A stretch of 38,287 bases of DNA. It comes from a virus. The position numbers and the translations under genes were made by a program. The notes under the pieces are model-generated. The model had not been told where the DNA came from, searched no databases, and saw only the letters and a program-made list of their open reading frames with translations. Positions 1 to 5,804 of the stretch are shown in pieces. The DNA lies in IMG/VR virus record IMGVR_UViG_3300036817_000312, positions 1 to 38,287 of that record; one strand, written 5' to 3'. Within the stretch, counting starts at the first letter, position 1; every line of letters begins with the position of its first letter.

Positions 1-2
1 AT

Positions 3-320
3 GCCCGGCGACTGGTCCTAAGATCGAAGTCCTTGCGTTACTGCGAAGGCTACGCTCTTGGCACCCAGATGCCGTTCCCATTCGAGCACGCCTGGGCTCT
101 GGACCCGAAGGGGCGCGTGATCGATCCCACGCTTCGGGGCCCTGAAGATTACCAGTTCTTCGGCCTGTGCCTGGACCGGGAGTGGCTCAAACGCCAGTGG
201 CGTTATACCGGTGTGTTGCGCAATGAGTTTACTCTCCGGCCCGAGGTCCTGGCCGCTCTCGCCCCAGAGTGGTACCAGCGCGTTCTAGCTCCTCTCATTG
301 CAGCTTGCACCCGATCCTGA
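3..320 (+). CDS. Conserved phage hypothetical protein, 5'-truncated
   Basis: The reading frame is open to the left window edge and the visible 105 codons end at TGA (318-320). The TTG at 33 is unlikely to be the true start, because the residues before it (RSKSLRYCEGYA) read naturally into the conserved YCEGYA stretch. The segment YCEGYA...PFEHAWALDPKGRVIDPT resembles a small family of uncharacterised phage proteins. That resemblance is from memory, not from a search. No catalytic motif was recognised. Its 3' end overlaps the 3' end of the convergent minus-strand gene 295-549 by 26 nt. Confidence 0.65.
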   Translation, partial: ARRLVLRSKSLRYCEGYALGTQMPFPFEHAWALDPKGRVIDPTLRGPEDYQFFGLCLDREWLKRQWRYTGVLRNEFTLRPEVLAALAPEWYQRVLAPLIAACTRS

Positions 321-549
321 TCGTGCGCGGATCATCCGCTCTGCCAGCTGTCGTGCACGCTACCCTGATCCCGCACAACTCGCACTGGACGGTGTAGTGC
401 CCGATCCGTCGCGCCGGGTACGGCAGCTTCACCTCGCACGCCGGTAACTTCCCACCCGAGATATCCAGATCGATCCCGGTCGGGTACGCCGGGTCCGGCT
501 TCTCCCTCGGCTCTAAGCCGCTATCGTGCCACTGGATCCGGTGTGCCAT
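295..549 (-). CDS. Small phage protein with C-terminal Cys cluster
   Basis: This is an 84-aa protein starting at ATG 549. The N-terminus (MAHRIQWHDSGLEPREKPDP) leads to a C-terminal block with CELC followed by two further cysteines (spacing CxxCx4C...C), which suggests a small metal-binding ribbon. It has the look of a short conserved phage protein, but its function is unknown. It is the last gene of a minus-strand run (987 to 790, 774 to 568, 549 to 295) with gaps of only 15-18 nt, so the three are probably co-transcribed. It converges on and overlaps the partial gene at the left edge. Confidence 0.7.
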   Translation of the reverse strand: MAHRIQWHDSGLEPREKPDPAYPTGIDLDISGGKLPACEVKLPYPARRIGHYTVQCELCGIRVACTTAGRADDPRTIRIGCKLQ

Positions 550-567
550 CCGCGTTACGCTAGCCCC

Positions 568-774
568 TCACTCTACCACTTCCATTTCGGTGAGCGGATC
601 GACTATCGCCATCTCGTGAAACTTCGGCGCAGCCACATACCGGTTAGCTCGTTTCACAATCCTGCGCGCTTCGGTCTCACTGTAGCGCCCTGCACCCAAA
701 AGCGATCGCGTGTAGCCAGCCCCGCCAGCTCTCCACCATGCCCCGTGCTCCTCGCTCCAGATCACGTAGCTCAT
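568..774 (-). CDS. Small conserved phage protein (MSYVIWSEEHGAWW type)
   Basis: This is a 68-aa soluble protein. The N-terminus MSYVIWSEEHGAWWR followed by GYTRSLLGAGRYSETEARRIVKRANRY resembles a frequently seen uncharacterised phage protein in which a Trp-rich start precedes an amphipathic helix. No enzymatic motif was seen. It lies between the minus-strand genes at 790-987 and 295-549 with very short gaps, which supports an operon. The overlapping plus-strand frames in this stretch are low-complexity shadows. Confidence 0.7.
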   Translation of the reverse strand: MSYVIWSEEHGAWWRAGGAGYTRSLLGAGRYSETEARRIVKRANRYVAAPKFHEMAIVDPLTEMEVVE

Positions 775-789
775 AAGCTCTAGCGCTAT

Positions 790-987
790 TCATCCGCTGA
801 TTATCCGCTTCAACCGCAGCGCTTCTATGTGCCGCTTCCGGTTCCATTTTTCCCCATACCACCCTACCCCCTTCTCGCGCCTAAACGCCCGCGCTAACAT
901 CACATCTACCCCAGCACAATGCAGCTCCTCTTCCACCTTCCGCTTTACCAGCGCCCAGTCTTTATCCGATACCATCAATATCTTCAT
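790..987 (-). CDS. Small basic hypothetical protein
   Basis: This is a 65-aa protein, MKILMVSDKDWALVKRKVEEELH..., with a start at ATG 987 and a second possible ATG four codons later. The composition is basic (many K and R) and mostly helical, and no family was recognised. It is the first gene of the minus-strand trio. Just upstream of the start lies a 19-bp element (991-1009) that recurs at 1201-1219 after the divergent RHH gene, so it may be regulated by that protein. Confidence 0.55.
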   Translation of the reverse strand: MKILMVSDKDWALVKRKVEEELHCAGVDVMLARAFRREKGVGWYGEKWNRKRHIEALRLKRIISG

Positions 988-990
988 AAC

Positions 991-1219
991 GTTATTGGTA
1001 ACACCACCCTCGACAGCTATAAAGACCCCTATGCGTGATGACCCCTATACCACCGCCAGCTTTTCCTTGCCAGTCTCCATGAAGCTAGCCTTGGATAAAC
1101 GTGCCGCTAGCCTCAGGCTATCCCGTTCCGATTATCTCAAACTCCTTATCCGCGCCGACCTCGATAAAGCCGATCGCCTCTGCCCATACTGTGGCCGTGC
1201 GTTATAGGTAACACCACCC
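991..1219 (+). repeat. 19-bp direct repeat flanking the RHH gene
   Basis: The element GTTATTGGTAACACCACCC at 991-1009 recurs at 1201-1219 with one mismatch (A for T at position 6). The two copies bracket the 58-aa RHH gene at 1031-1207. A shorter related copy, GGTACCACCACCC, is seen near 1613-1625 upstream of the minus gene 1228-1524. RHH proteins commonly autoregulate by binding short direct repeats, so these are candidate operators; that role is inference. Confidence 0.5.
1031..1207 (+). CDS. Ribbon-helix-helix protein with CPYCG tail
   Basis: This is a 58-aa protein starting at ATG 1031. Residues 8-48 (ASFSLPVSMKLALDKRAA..LSRSDYLKLLIRADLD) fit a CopG/Arc-type RHH DNA-binding domain: a beta strand, then two helices. 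The C-terminus adds CPYCG, a single knuckle that could bind zinc, perhaps as a dimer. A longer in-frame reading upstream (from 827) is low-complexity antisense of the minus-strand gene and was rejected. The gene is divergent from 790-987 and is flanked by the 19-bp repeats. It is probably a small transcriptional regulator. Confidence 0.7.
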   Translation: MRDDPYTTASFSLPVSMKLALDKRAASLRLSRSDYLKLLIRADLDKADRLCPYCGRAL

Positions 1220-1227
1220 CAGAAAAC

Positions 1228-1524
1228 TCATAGCCGCATCAGAAGCAACGCCCACTTGAGCTGACGCAGCGCCCCCTCTAGCTCTTCAACATCGCCTTCA
1301 GTCTGGCCCCAGATGTCCTCCAATGGCTTCCCCATATGCTCCTCAGCGCGCCCTAACGCCTCACTTATCCTTACCAGATAGCCCGCTACCCGCTTCCCGT
1401 TCGCTCTCCCAGCATCCAGCCGTTTACAGAGCGCCTTCCACCTCAGCCCGATTATCGCTTCCTCTAAATGCGTCACCCGTTGCGTTAGCTCGTCGATTCT
1501 TCGATCCGTTTCATTGCTGTGCAT
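1228..1524 (-). CDS. Coiled-coil hypothetical protein
   Basis: This is a 98-aa helical protein. Residues 1-30 (DRRIDELTQRVTHLEEAIIGLRW) have a heptad pattern typical of a short coiled coil, and the rest is also helical and acidic near the C-terminus. No family was recognised. The start at ATG 1524 lies about 30 nt downstream of a plausible promoter (minus strand TTGACA at 1562-1557, 17-nt spacer, TCTAAG). It is isolated from other minus-strand genes by the repeat-rich gap at 1525-2003. Confidence 0.6.
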   Translation of the reverse strand: MHSNETDRRIDELTQRVTHLEEAIIGLRWKALCKRLDAGRANGKRVAGYLVRISEALGRAEEHMGKPLEDIWGQTEGDVEELEGALRQLKWALLLMRL

Positions 1525-1533
1525 CGATTGAAC

Positions 1534-1562
1534 TTAGAGCCCTCTTGTCCCATATTGTCAAA
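1534..1562 (-). promoter_or_regulatory. Candidate sigma-70 promoter
   Basis: On the minus strand TTGACA (1562-1557), a perfect -35 hexamer, is followed after 17 nt by TCTAAG (1539-1534), which has four matches to TATAAT. Transcription would begin a few nucleotides before the ATG at 1524, leaving a very short leader. Confidence 0.45.
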
Positions 1563-2003
1563 CAAGATTTCCGATGTAAGTCGTTGATAATAAAGTTGAT
1601 ATAAATATTTGCGGTACCACCACCCTTCCAGAATCTTGGGGCCAGCACTTGTGGGGGTGGGCCAATGCTTCCACCTCCTCTTGCAGCGGGCAATACCCCC
1701 CAGGTAATGCCGCGTAACGCTGGGAGGGTGACCCTCTCCAGGCCGGGCGCGGGCCGCGTAACGCGGGCGCTGGCACCCTCGCAGGGTGTACGCTCCCGAG
1801 GAGAGCGGCCCGCGCTATCACGCTCTAGCGCACCCTTCTATCACGCTTCGCCCTCGGGCTCCTTACTGACATGACATCAAGCGCACTTGTTGCCATGTCA
1901 TGGCCATGCGCAACGCTTGGGCTCGGCATTCTGCCGATGCGCAACGCTAGCGCGATGCGTTACGCGCAGGCAGCTAGCGATGGGCCCGGTCTCAGGAACT
2001 GCG
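1563..2003. other. Non-coding, repeat-rich GC region
   Basis: No credible gene was found in this gap of about 440 bp. It contains several GCGTAACGC/GCGTTACGC words (near 1710, 1755, 1956 and 2001) and two copies of ATGCGCAACGCT (1906, 1937), the second preceded by the dyad CGGCATTCTGCCG. There is also an inverted repeat, ATGACAT (1871-1877) with ATGTCAT (1895-1901). The density of short dyads would suit a replication, packaging or regulatory region, but nothing in the sequence proves which. Confidence 0.4.
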
Positions 2004-2231
2004 TTACGCAGCGTGACGAAGGCCAGAGGTGACTAGCTCGGCGTAAACTTCGGGATTCAACTGCGCGAATTCGCGCTGACAGTGGGCGGCGTATTCGCGC
2101 ATGAAGCGGTGATAGCAGGGCTTAGAGCAAAAGGTAGAAGCGCGGCGTTTGAGTTCAGCGCGGTTGCGCTTAACCGGCCTACGGCATTGCAGACACTTGA
2201 GGTAGACAGCTGGTTGGCCTTTACCTGCCAT
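2004..2231 (-). CDS. Small zinc-finger-like protein
   Basis: This is a 75-aa basic protein with CLQC (residues 13-16) and FCSKPCYH (34-41), a CxxC...CxxxC arrangement followed by histidine. It suggests a treble-clef-like zinc site, such as those in MYM-type or HNH-like small phage proteins. The histidine/asparagine residues expected of an HNH nuclease are missing, so a binding role is more likely. It is the most distal gene of the minus-strand group 3238-2004. Confidence 0.6.
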   Translation of the reverse strand: MAGKGQPAVYLKCLQCRRPVKRNRAELKRRASTFCSKPCYHRFMREYAAHCQREFAQLNPEVYAELVTSGLRHAA

Positions 2232-2246
2232 GGTTGCGAGCTTAGC

Positions 2247-2351
2247 CTATTGGTTGCGGAGTGTCACGCCCGGTGGCATGCGCTGGATTTGGCTGCGCCA
2301 TTCGCGCTTGCGCACCTCGTTGATGTGCCAGCCTCGGTAGTGCTTGAGCAC
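2247..2351 (-). CDS. Overlapping 34-aa ORF or frameshifted C-terminus
   Basis: In the frame adjacent to gene 2264-2527, a GTG at 2351 opens a 34-aa reading frame, LKHYRGWHINEVRKREWRSQ followed by IQRMPPGVTLRNQ, ending at TAG (2249-2247). Its composition is far more protein-like than the in-frame C-terminus of the overlapping gene, which is Ser/Ala/Cys-rich. It could be a separate overlapping gene, or the genuine end of the upstream protein reached by a frameshift (programmed or a sequence error). There is no clear ribosome-binding site. Confidence 0.4.
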   Translation of the reverse strand: MLKHYRGWHINEVRKREWRSQIQRMPPGVTLRNQ

Positions 2352-2527
2352 ACCCGATGGCAAGCGCCACAGTAGCCTTCGCGCACGTCATTGGGGTTGT
2401 GGCTGGTGCGGCCACAGCGCGGGCAAGTGTATTGCGGTACTTCGAGCATCTCAACCAGCGGACGGGAGCTGGGCTTTTCCTTCATCCGGCCGGTTGCCGG
2501 ATCGTAAACGTAGATCTGGCCCTTCAC
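2264..2527 (-). CDS. Zinc-ribbon protein
   Basis: From a GTG at 2527 this frame gives 87 aa: MKGQIYVYDPATGRMKEKP..., then YTCPRCGRTSHNPNDVREGYCGACH. The two CxxC knuckles (CPRC and CGAC, about 20 residues apart) form a rubredoxin-like zinc ribbon common in small phage proteins. An upstream extension to 2629 is possible but reads as low-quality sequence. After the second knuckle the sequence degrades (VCSSTTEAGTSTR...), and a better protein continues in another frame (2247-2351). The C-terminal boundary is therefore uncertain. Confidence 0.55.
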   Translation of the reverse strand: MKGQIYVYDPATGRMKEKPSSRPLVEMLEVPQYTCPRCGRTSHNPNDVREGYCGACHRVCSSTTEAGTSTRCASANGAAKSSACHRA

Positions 2528-2668
2528 TATTTTAGCTTGGCCAGAATCTGGCGAGTAGGAAGCTGGAAGCGAAAGCTGGGATGAACGCCAAAGCCTTGTA
2601 GGGCCACGGTGTGGCCAACAGAAACCCAAGGCCGCAGATCCAACCGCTAGCCAGAATGACGGTCATCC

Positions 2669-2974
2669 TCATAGCCGTGCGTTTGGTTTCGGGTTCCATT
2701 CTGGCAGCTGGCTGAACGGCTCAAGATCGTTGCCCTGGAGCTTAGCCATGGTCCACCATTTGCTTCCTCCATGGGTTTCAGCCATGAGCATATGGATTGG
2801 CTCAGAGCCTGTGGGAGCCCAGTAGTATCGGTCGAGACTGAAGCGGTGAAAGTCTGGATCGCTCTGAATCCCTTGCAGGAACTCGAGCGCCCCTAGCTCG
2901 GCTACCGAGTTGACCTCGCCCTCGTAGTTCTCGAAGCCCTCGAAAAACGCAGGCCGATATTGGCGGATCTTCAT
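2669..2974 (-). CDS. Hypothetical protein
   Basis: This is a 101-aa soluble protein, MKIRQYRPAFFEGFENYEGEVNSVAELGALEFLQGI..., with an aromatic-rich middle (DRYYWAP). Its start codon immediately follows the TGA of the upstream signal-peptide gene (2975-3238), so the two are translationally coupled. No family was recognised. The mixed charge and predicted alpha/beta pattern look like a small accessory phage protein. Confidence 0.65.
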   Translation of the reverse strand: MKIRQYRPAFFEGFENYEGEVNSVAELGALEFLQGIQSDPDFHRFSLDRYYWAPTGSEPIHMLMAETHGGSKWWTMAKLQGNDLEPFSQLPEWNPKPNARL

Positions 2975-3238
2975 TCAGTAGCTGGTGTCAGGCACTGCAT
3001 GCATGAGGCCGTCGCTTCCCAGCTCGCCGCGCATTCGGCCAAGGTCCAGCGGCGCAAAGTCACGGATCGAGTGCTGGTGGCCGGGATCGGACACGAGGTG
3101 GCTGTGATGGGGCCAGTCGCGGTTGTAGCTGGGCAGCTCGGTGACACTGAGCGTGTGCGTCTCAGCTTGGGCGCGCTTGGGCAGGAAGGCCGCTGCGATG
3201 GCGCTGGCGGCGAGAGCGAAAAAGCTGCGCCGGTTCAT
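2975..3238 (-). CDS. Exported protein with Tat-like signal and collar-like motif
   Basis: This is an 87-aa protein starting at ATG 3238 (a TTG three codons upstream is less likely). The N-terminus MNRRSFFALAASAIAAAFLPKRAQA has a twin-arginine RRSFF motif, a hydrophobic core and an AQA cleavage-like end, and so looks like a Tat signal peptide. The mature part, THTLSVTELPSYNRDWPHHSH.., DPGHQHS, resembles the His-rich tail-collar/tail-fibre-tip motif (HTLT..ELPSHTH..DPGHxH). The fusion implies a periplasmic or secreted host-interaction factor rather than a virion fibre. That function is inference. Confidence 0.65.
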   Translation of the reverse strand: MNRRSFFALAASAIAAAFLPKRAQAETHTLSVTELPSYNRDWPHHSHLVSDPGHQHSIRDFAPLDLGRMRGELGSDGLMHAVPDTSY

Positions 3239-3286
3239 GGCGCTCAAAGTAGCGCGAGAGGCTACCCTTTGCCAAGCGGCGAATTA

Positions 3287-3315
3287 GTGGACACCGGTTC
3301 CTGGACAGTGTCCAC
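3287..3315. promoter_or_regulatory. 8-bp inverted repeat at array edge
   Basis: GTGGACAC (3287-3294) and GTGTCCAC (3308-3315) form a perfect inverted repeat with a 13-nt loop, ending 6 nt before the first array repeat. If the array is read on the minus strand, as tas is, the hairpin would end the array transcript. If it is read on the plus strand, the hairpin lies in the leader. No T-tract supports a classical terminator. Confidence 0.45.
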
Positions 3316-3321
3316 CAATTG

Positions 3322-3881
3322 TGGCTCGCTCTCTAAATATGGTTGACTCTTGCCTATTGGCTCGCTCACAACTTCTTGGGTTACTCACGGTTTCTGACTC
3401 GCTCACTTGGTGTGGGGGGTTACTCTTCGAGGGTGGCTCGCTCTTCCAATTTGGGTTACTCGTTCAAGCTGGCTCGCTCCTGGCTCCGTGGGTGATTCTT
3501 AGTTGATGGCTCGCTCCATCTTCATGGGTTTCTCGCTTACCTGGGCTCGCTCTTCTGTCATGGTGGCTGCTCCCTATTAATGGCTCCGCTCGCGATACAT
3601 GGTTGACTCCTTTTTGATGGCTCGCTCCTTTCTCGCGGTTGATTCCCGATGCGTGGCTCGCTCCTTTTATTTGGTTGACTCTCTTTTGCTGGCTCGCTCG
3701 CGGTGGGTGGTTGACTCTCTTCAGTGGGCTCGCTCAGTTTACCTTGGTTGACTCCAAGTATTTGGCTCGCTCCTCTCGCATGGTTAACTTCGAGGGTCGT
3801 GGCTCGCTCGCGTCACATGGGTGGACTCCAACATAATTGGCTCGCTCCTAATCGATGGTTGACTCTTGTCTGTTGGCTCAC
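3322..3881. repeat. TIGR-like array: alternating 10-nt repeats with mostly 8-9-nt spacers
   Basis: Plus-strand TGGCTCGCTC-type repeats start at 3322, 3358, 3395, 3434, 3470, 3507, 3543, 3581, 3618, 3654, 3690, 3726, 3763, 3800 and 3838, with a degenerate end at 3874. They alternate with TGGTTGACTC-type repeats at 3340, 3377, 3416, 3452, 3489, 3525, 3561, 3600, 3636, 3672, 3708, 3745, 3781, 3818 and 3856. Thirty intervening spacers, mostly 8 and sometimes 9 nt (one 11), are all different, for example TCTAAATA, GCGATACA, CTAATCGA. The unit is 36-38 bp with two repeats and two spacers, the published layout of tandem interspaced guide RNA (TIGR) arrays and unlike CRISPR. No frame stays open across it. 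It abuts the tas-like gene, whose TGA lies in the last repeat. The transcribed strand is not determined. Confidence 0.85.
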
Positions 3882-4675
3882 GAGTCTTGCGGCCCAATAA
3901 TGCCGTCATGGCCCAGGACCGTTTCTACATAGGGTCCGCGTACATCTAAACCCTGGGCCGAGCGGCCCTTCTGCCAGTAGTGCACCAGGAAGATTTTTAC
4001 CGCCCGCCGTTTCGCTCTGGCATGCAAATGGGCATCACTTAACTTGCCTTCCAGTAACCGTTTCTTGGTGGCGTTATCGGTCTTAAATTTCTTGTTGGCC
4101 AGTTCGCGCTTAGCCTGCTCTACGTACAAGCCGTTCTCGTTCCGGCTTACCTCGTCAGCCTTGAATTGGGCATACAGCTTGCCATAGGTGGCACCTTCTT
4201 TGCCGCTGACCTTGACGAATGATTCGCCGACTTTCCAACAGAGAACCTTTAGCCGGGAATTATAGGGAAGCTTTTCCCCCTTGGTCTTACGATCAAAGCC
4301 CGGAGCCAGCCCGGCAAATTTCCATACCGCTGAAGGGCTAACCGCTTTAACTGGATCGATATGCGCAGCGAGCCCAGCAGCCAGAATCGGCCCGATCCCG
4401 ATCTGGTCATAAGCCCATTTTGCTTCCGCCGGACTACGCTTGCTTGCGACCCACTGTTTGAGCTTCGCGGCGATAACGCGCTCCCCCAGCAGGAGCCACT
4501 TACTAAACCATTCGGTCAGCTCACGCGGCGATTCGGTGCGCTCCTTGTTGGCGTGCATGATGCGTAGCTCTTGCGCGTCGTAATAGAGTTCCACCGCATC
4601 AGCGACATCGGCGGTTTCAAGCTCGTAAGCTTTGATGATTTTATCAATCAACTCGTTCCGGGTTTCGCTTATCAT
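3878..4675 (-). CDS. Tas-like protein: Nop/IS110-C-like RNA-guided protein, no nuclease
   Basis: This is a 265-aa protein starting at ATG 4675. Residues 1-90 are helical. A helix-hairpin-helix-like QIGIGPILAAGLAAHID (about 91-107) and WKFAGLAP (118-125) match the C-terminal Transposase_20 core of IS110 transposases. SRLKVLCWKVGESFVKVSG (140-158) and SDAHLHARAKRRAVKIFLVHYW (213-234) complete a fold related to the Nop domain of box C/D snoRNP proteins. The RuvC-like DEDD domain of IS110 is absent, and no HNH or RuvC was seen. TIGR-Tas systems pair such Nop proteins with dual-spacer arrays, and the array here begins at this gene's stop codon. The best reading is a nuclease-less Tas (TasA-like). 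An isolated IS110-like remnant is less likely given the array. Upstream lies the dyad element shared with other early genes. Confidence 0.8.
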   Translation of the reverse strand: MISETRNELIDKIIKAYELETADVADAVELYYDAQELRIMHANKERTESPRELTEWFSKWLLLGERVIAAKLKQWVASKRSPAEAKWAYDQIGIGPILAAGLAAHIDPVKAVSPSAVWKFAGLAPGFDRKTKGEKLPYNSRLKVLCWKVGESFVKVSGKEGATYGKLYAQFKADEVSRNENGLYVEQAKRELANKKFKTDNATKKRLLEGKLSDAHLHARAKRRAVKIFLVHYWQKGRSAQGLDVRGPYVETVLGHDGIIGPQDS

Positions 4676-4685
4676 TGTGAGGGAG

Positions 4686-4716
4686 CATATCGGCTAAACG
4701 ACTTGAAACTTCAATG
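4686..4716 (-). promoter_or_regulatory. Shared dyad element before tas-like gene
   Basis: Read on the minus strand: CATTGAAGTTTCAAGTCG, then GCCGATAT about 17 nt after TTGAAG, then the ATG 11 nt on. It matches the elements before the genes at 5688, 7455, 8470 and 15865. The core dyad (ACTTGAA..TTCAAGT) overlaps a plausible -35/-10 pair, so a repressor or activator site over the promoter is likely. Confidence 0.6.
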
Positions 4717-4719
4717 GGA

Positions 4720-5688
4720 TTACTCCGGCCCACAGGCTTCGCCACTGAACGCCCCAGCTGGCAATTGCCAGTCTTCGACAAAGATCGGGCCATCCCAGTT
4801 GGCATCCTTGGCCTCAGCTACCAGCTCGGCGTTAGCGGTCTGGATGTGAGGGATACCGCTGGCAGCCTTGTCCTCGACTGCGATCTTATTGCGATCGATC
4901 GTTTTACCGAACTGGCGCTCGAAGGCGGCGATGCGCTCGACTCGGTCTGGGAAGATGCGCTTAGCGCTGGCCCATTGGCCTGCGCCACCGAAGATGCACA
5001 AGGCACAGGAAAGCCTGCCCCAGCCCAAGCGGTAAGCTGGCGCTGGGTTAACCTTGAACGCTTTGATGATGTCCCAGACCTGGGCTTCAGTCCAGGCGTG
5101 CACCGGGCGCAAGTTGTCCACGGTGCGGCTCTGGGTCGAAAGCGATTTATTGGACTCGAAGCTCGCATACTTGGCGCGAGCCGTTGATTCCTGGGCGCGC
5201 TCGCCCGAGATGATCAGCGTGCGCTTGCCACTGAAGCGGGGCTGGTTCGCGACCAGTCGGCGCATCACATCGATCTTGAGCGAGCTTGAGCACCAGCGGG
5301 TCGAGAGATCGGCCCCAACTTGCGGGAACTGGAGCCGGGTATTCTTCGGGCCCTTGCCGCCAGCGGTTCTGGTGCCTTCAGGCGTCTCGAAGATCGTGCG
5401 CGCCGTGGGACTATCGTTACGCAACATCTCGCGCAAGAACCCGCCTTCACGCCAGCTGAAGTAAATCTTGACTCCGAACGCGTCCGCGAACTTCCGGCAG
5501 TAAGCTGGGGTCGACGGCCAGTCCATGAAGCCAGCGCCCTCTTCGCGGCCATCGACATCATGATGATGCAGCTCGATCTTACTCAACGGCACACCGGCCT
5601 GGAGCAGGGCCAGGAAACTGGCAATGGAATCTTTGCCACCAGAAAAAGCTAACAGGTAAAAATCGTAAGTAAGATCGATCGCTTGCAT
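4720..5688 (-). CDS. PAPS-reductase-like PP-loop ATP pyrophosphatase
   Basis: This is a 322-aa protein with the PP-loop FSGGKDS at residues 15-21, the ATP-pyrophosphatase signature of the PAPS reductase/DndC/MesJ superfamily. Supporting features are a His/Asp-rich HHHDVDGRE segment (about 41-49) and SGERAQES (about 180-187). A Cys-containing WGRLSCALC block (about 246-254) resembles the C-terminal cysteines of phage PAPS-reductase-like proteins. Such genes are frequent in phages, and their substrate is usually unknown; roles in sulfur metabolism or nucleic-acid modification have been proposed. The gene lies 45 nt upstream of tas on the same strand and carries the same promoter dyad, so the two are likely co-regulated. 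Confidence 0.8.
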   Translation of the reverse strand: MQAIDLTYDFYLLAFSGGKDSIASFLALLQAGVPLSKIELHHHDVDGREEGAGFMDWPSTPAYCRKFADAFGVKIYFSWREGGFLREMLRNDSPTARTIFETPEGTRTAGGKGPKNTRLQFPQVGADLSTRWCSSSLKIDVMRRLVANQPRFSGKRTLIISGERAQESTARAKYASFESNKSLSTQSRTVDNLRPVHAWTEAQVWDIIKAFKVNPAPAYRLGWGRLSCALCIFGGAGQWASAKRIFPDRVERIAAFERQFGKTIDRNKIAVEDKAASGIPHIQTANAELVAEAKDANWDGPIFVEDWQLPAGAFSGEACGPE

Positions 5689-5743
5689 ACCTTATATATC
5701 GGCTATTCCACTTGAAACTTCAAGTGAATTTTCAAATATTTTG
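5689..5743 (-). promoter_or_regulatory. Shared dyad element before PAPS-reductase-like gene
   Basis: On the minus strand this reads TATTTGAAAATTC, then the perfect dyad ACTTGAAGTTTCAAGT (5725-5710), then CGATATAT and AAGGT directly before the ATG. TTGAAG to GATATA spacing is 17 nt. If these are -35 and -10, transcription would start at or within a few nt of the ATG, giving a leaderless message. Confidence 0.65.
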
Positions 5744-5804
5744 CGCTAGCCTGCGTTAGGCTGGGCTAAGAAAAATCCGCCGGCGTAAAAAGTGTTAGGT
5801 TTGC

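Noticed and set aside
1665-1874. 69-aa plus-strand ORF in the repeat-rich gap
   Set aside because: Composed of repetitive Arg/Pro/Gly sequence overlapping GCGTAACGC words. No start signal and no operon context.
3321-3836. Plus-strand ORFs inside the TIGR-like array (61 and 65 aa)
   Set aside because: They are produced by the 18-bp half-period (a multiple of 3), change frame at 9-nt spacers and variant repeats, and do not extend through the array.
3322-3881. CRISPR array
   Set aside because: Repeats are 10 nt and spacers mostly 8-9 nt, and two alternating repeat types are used. CRISPR repeats are typically over 20 nt with spacers over 25 nt.
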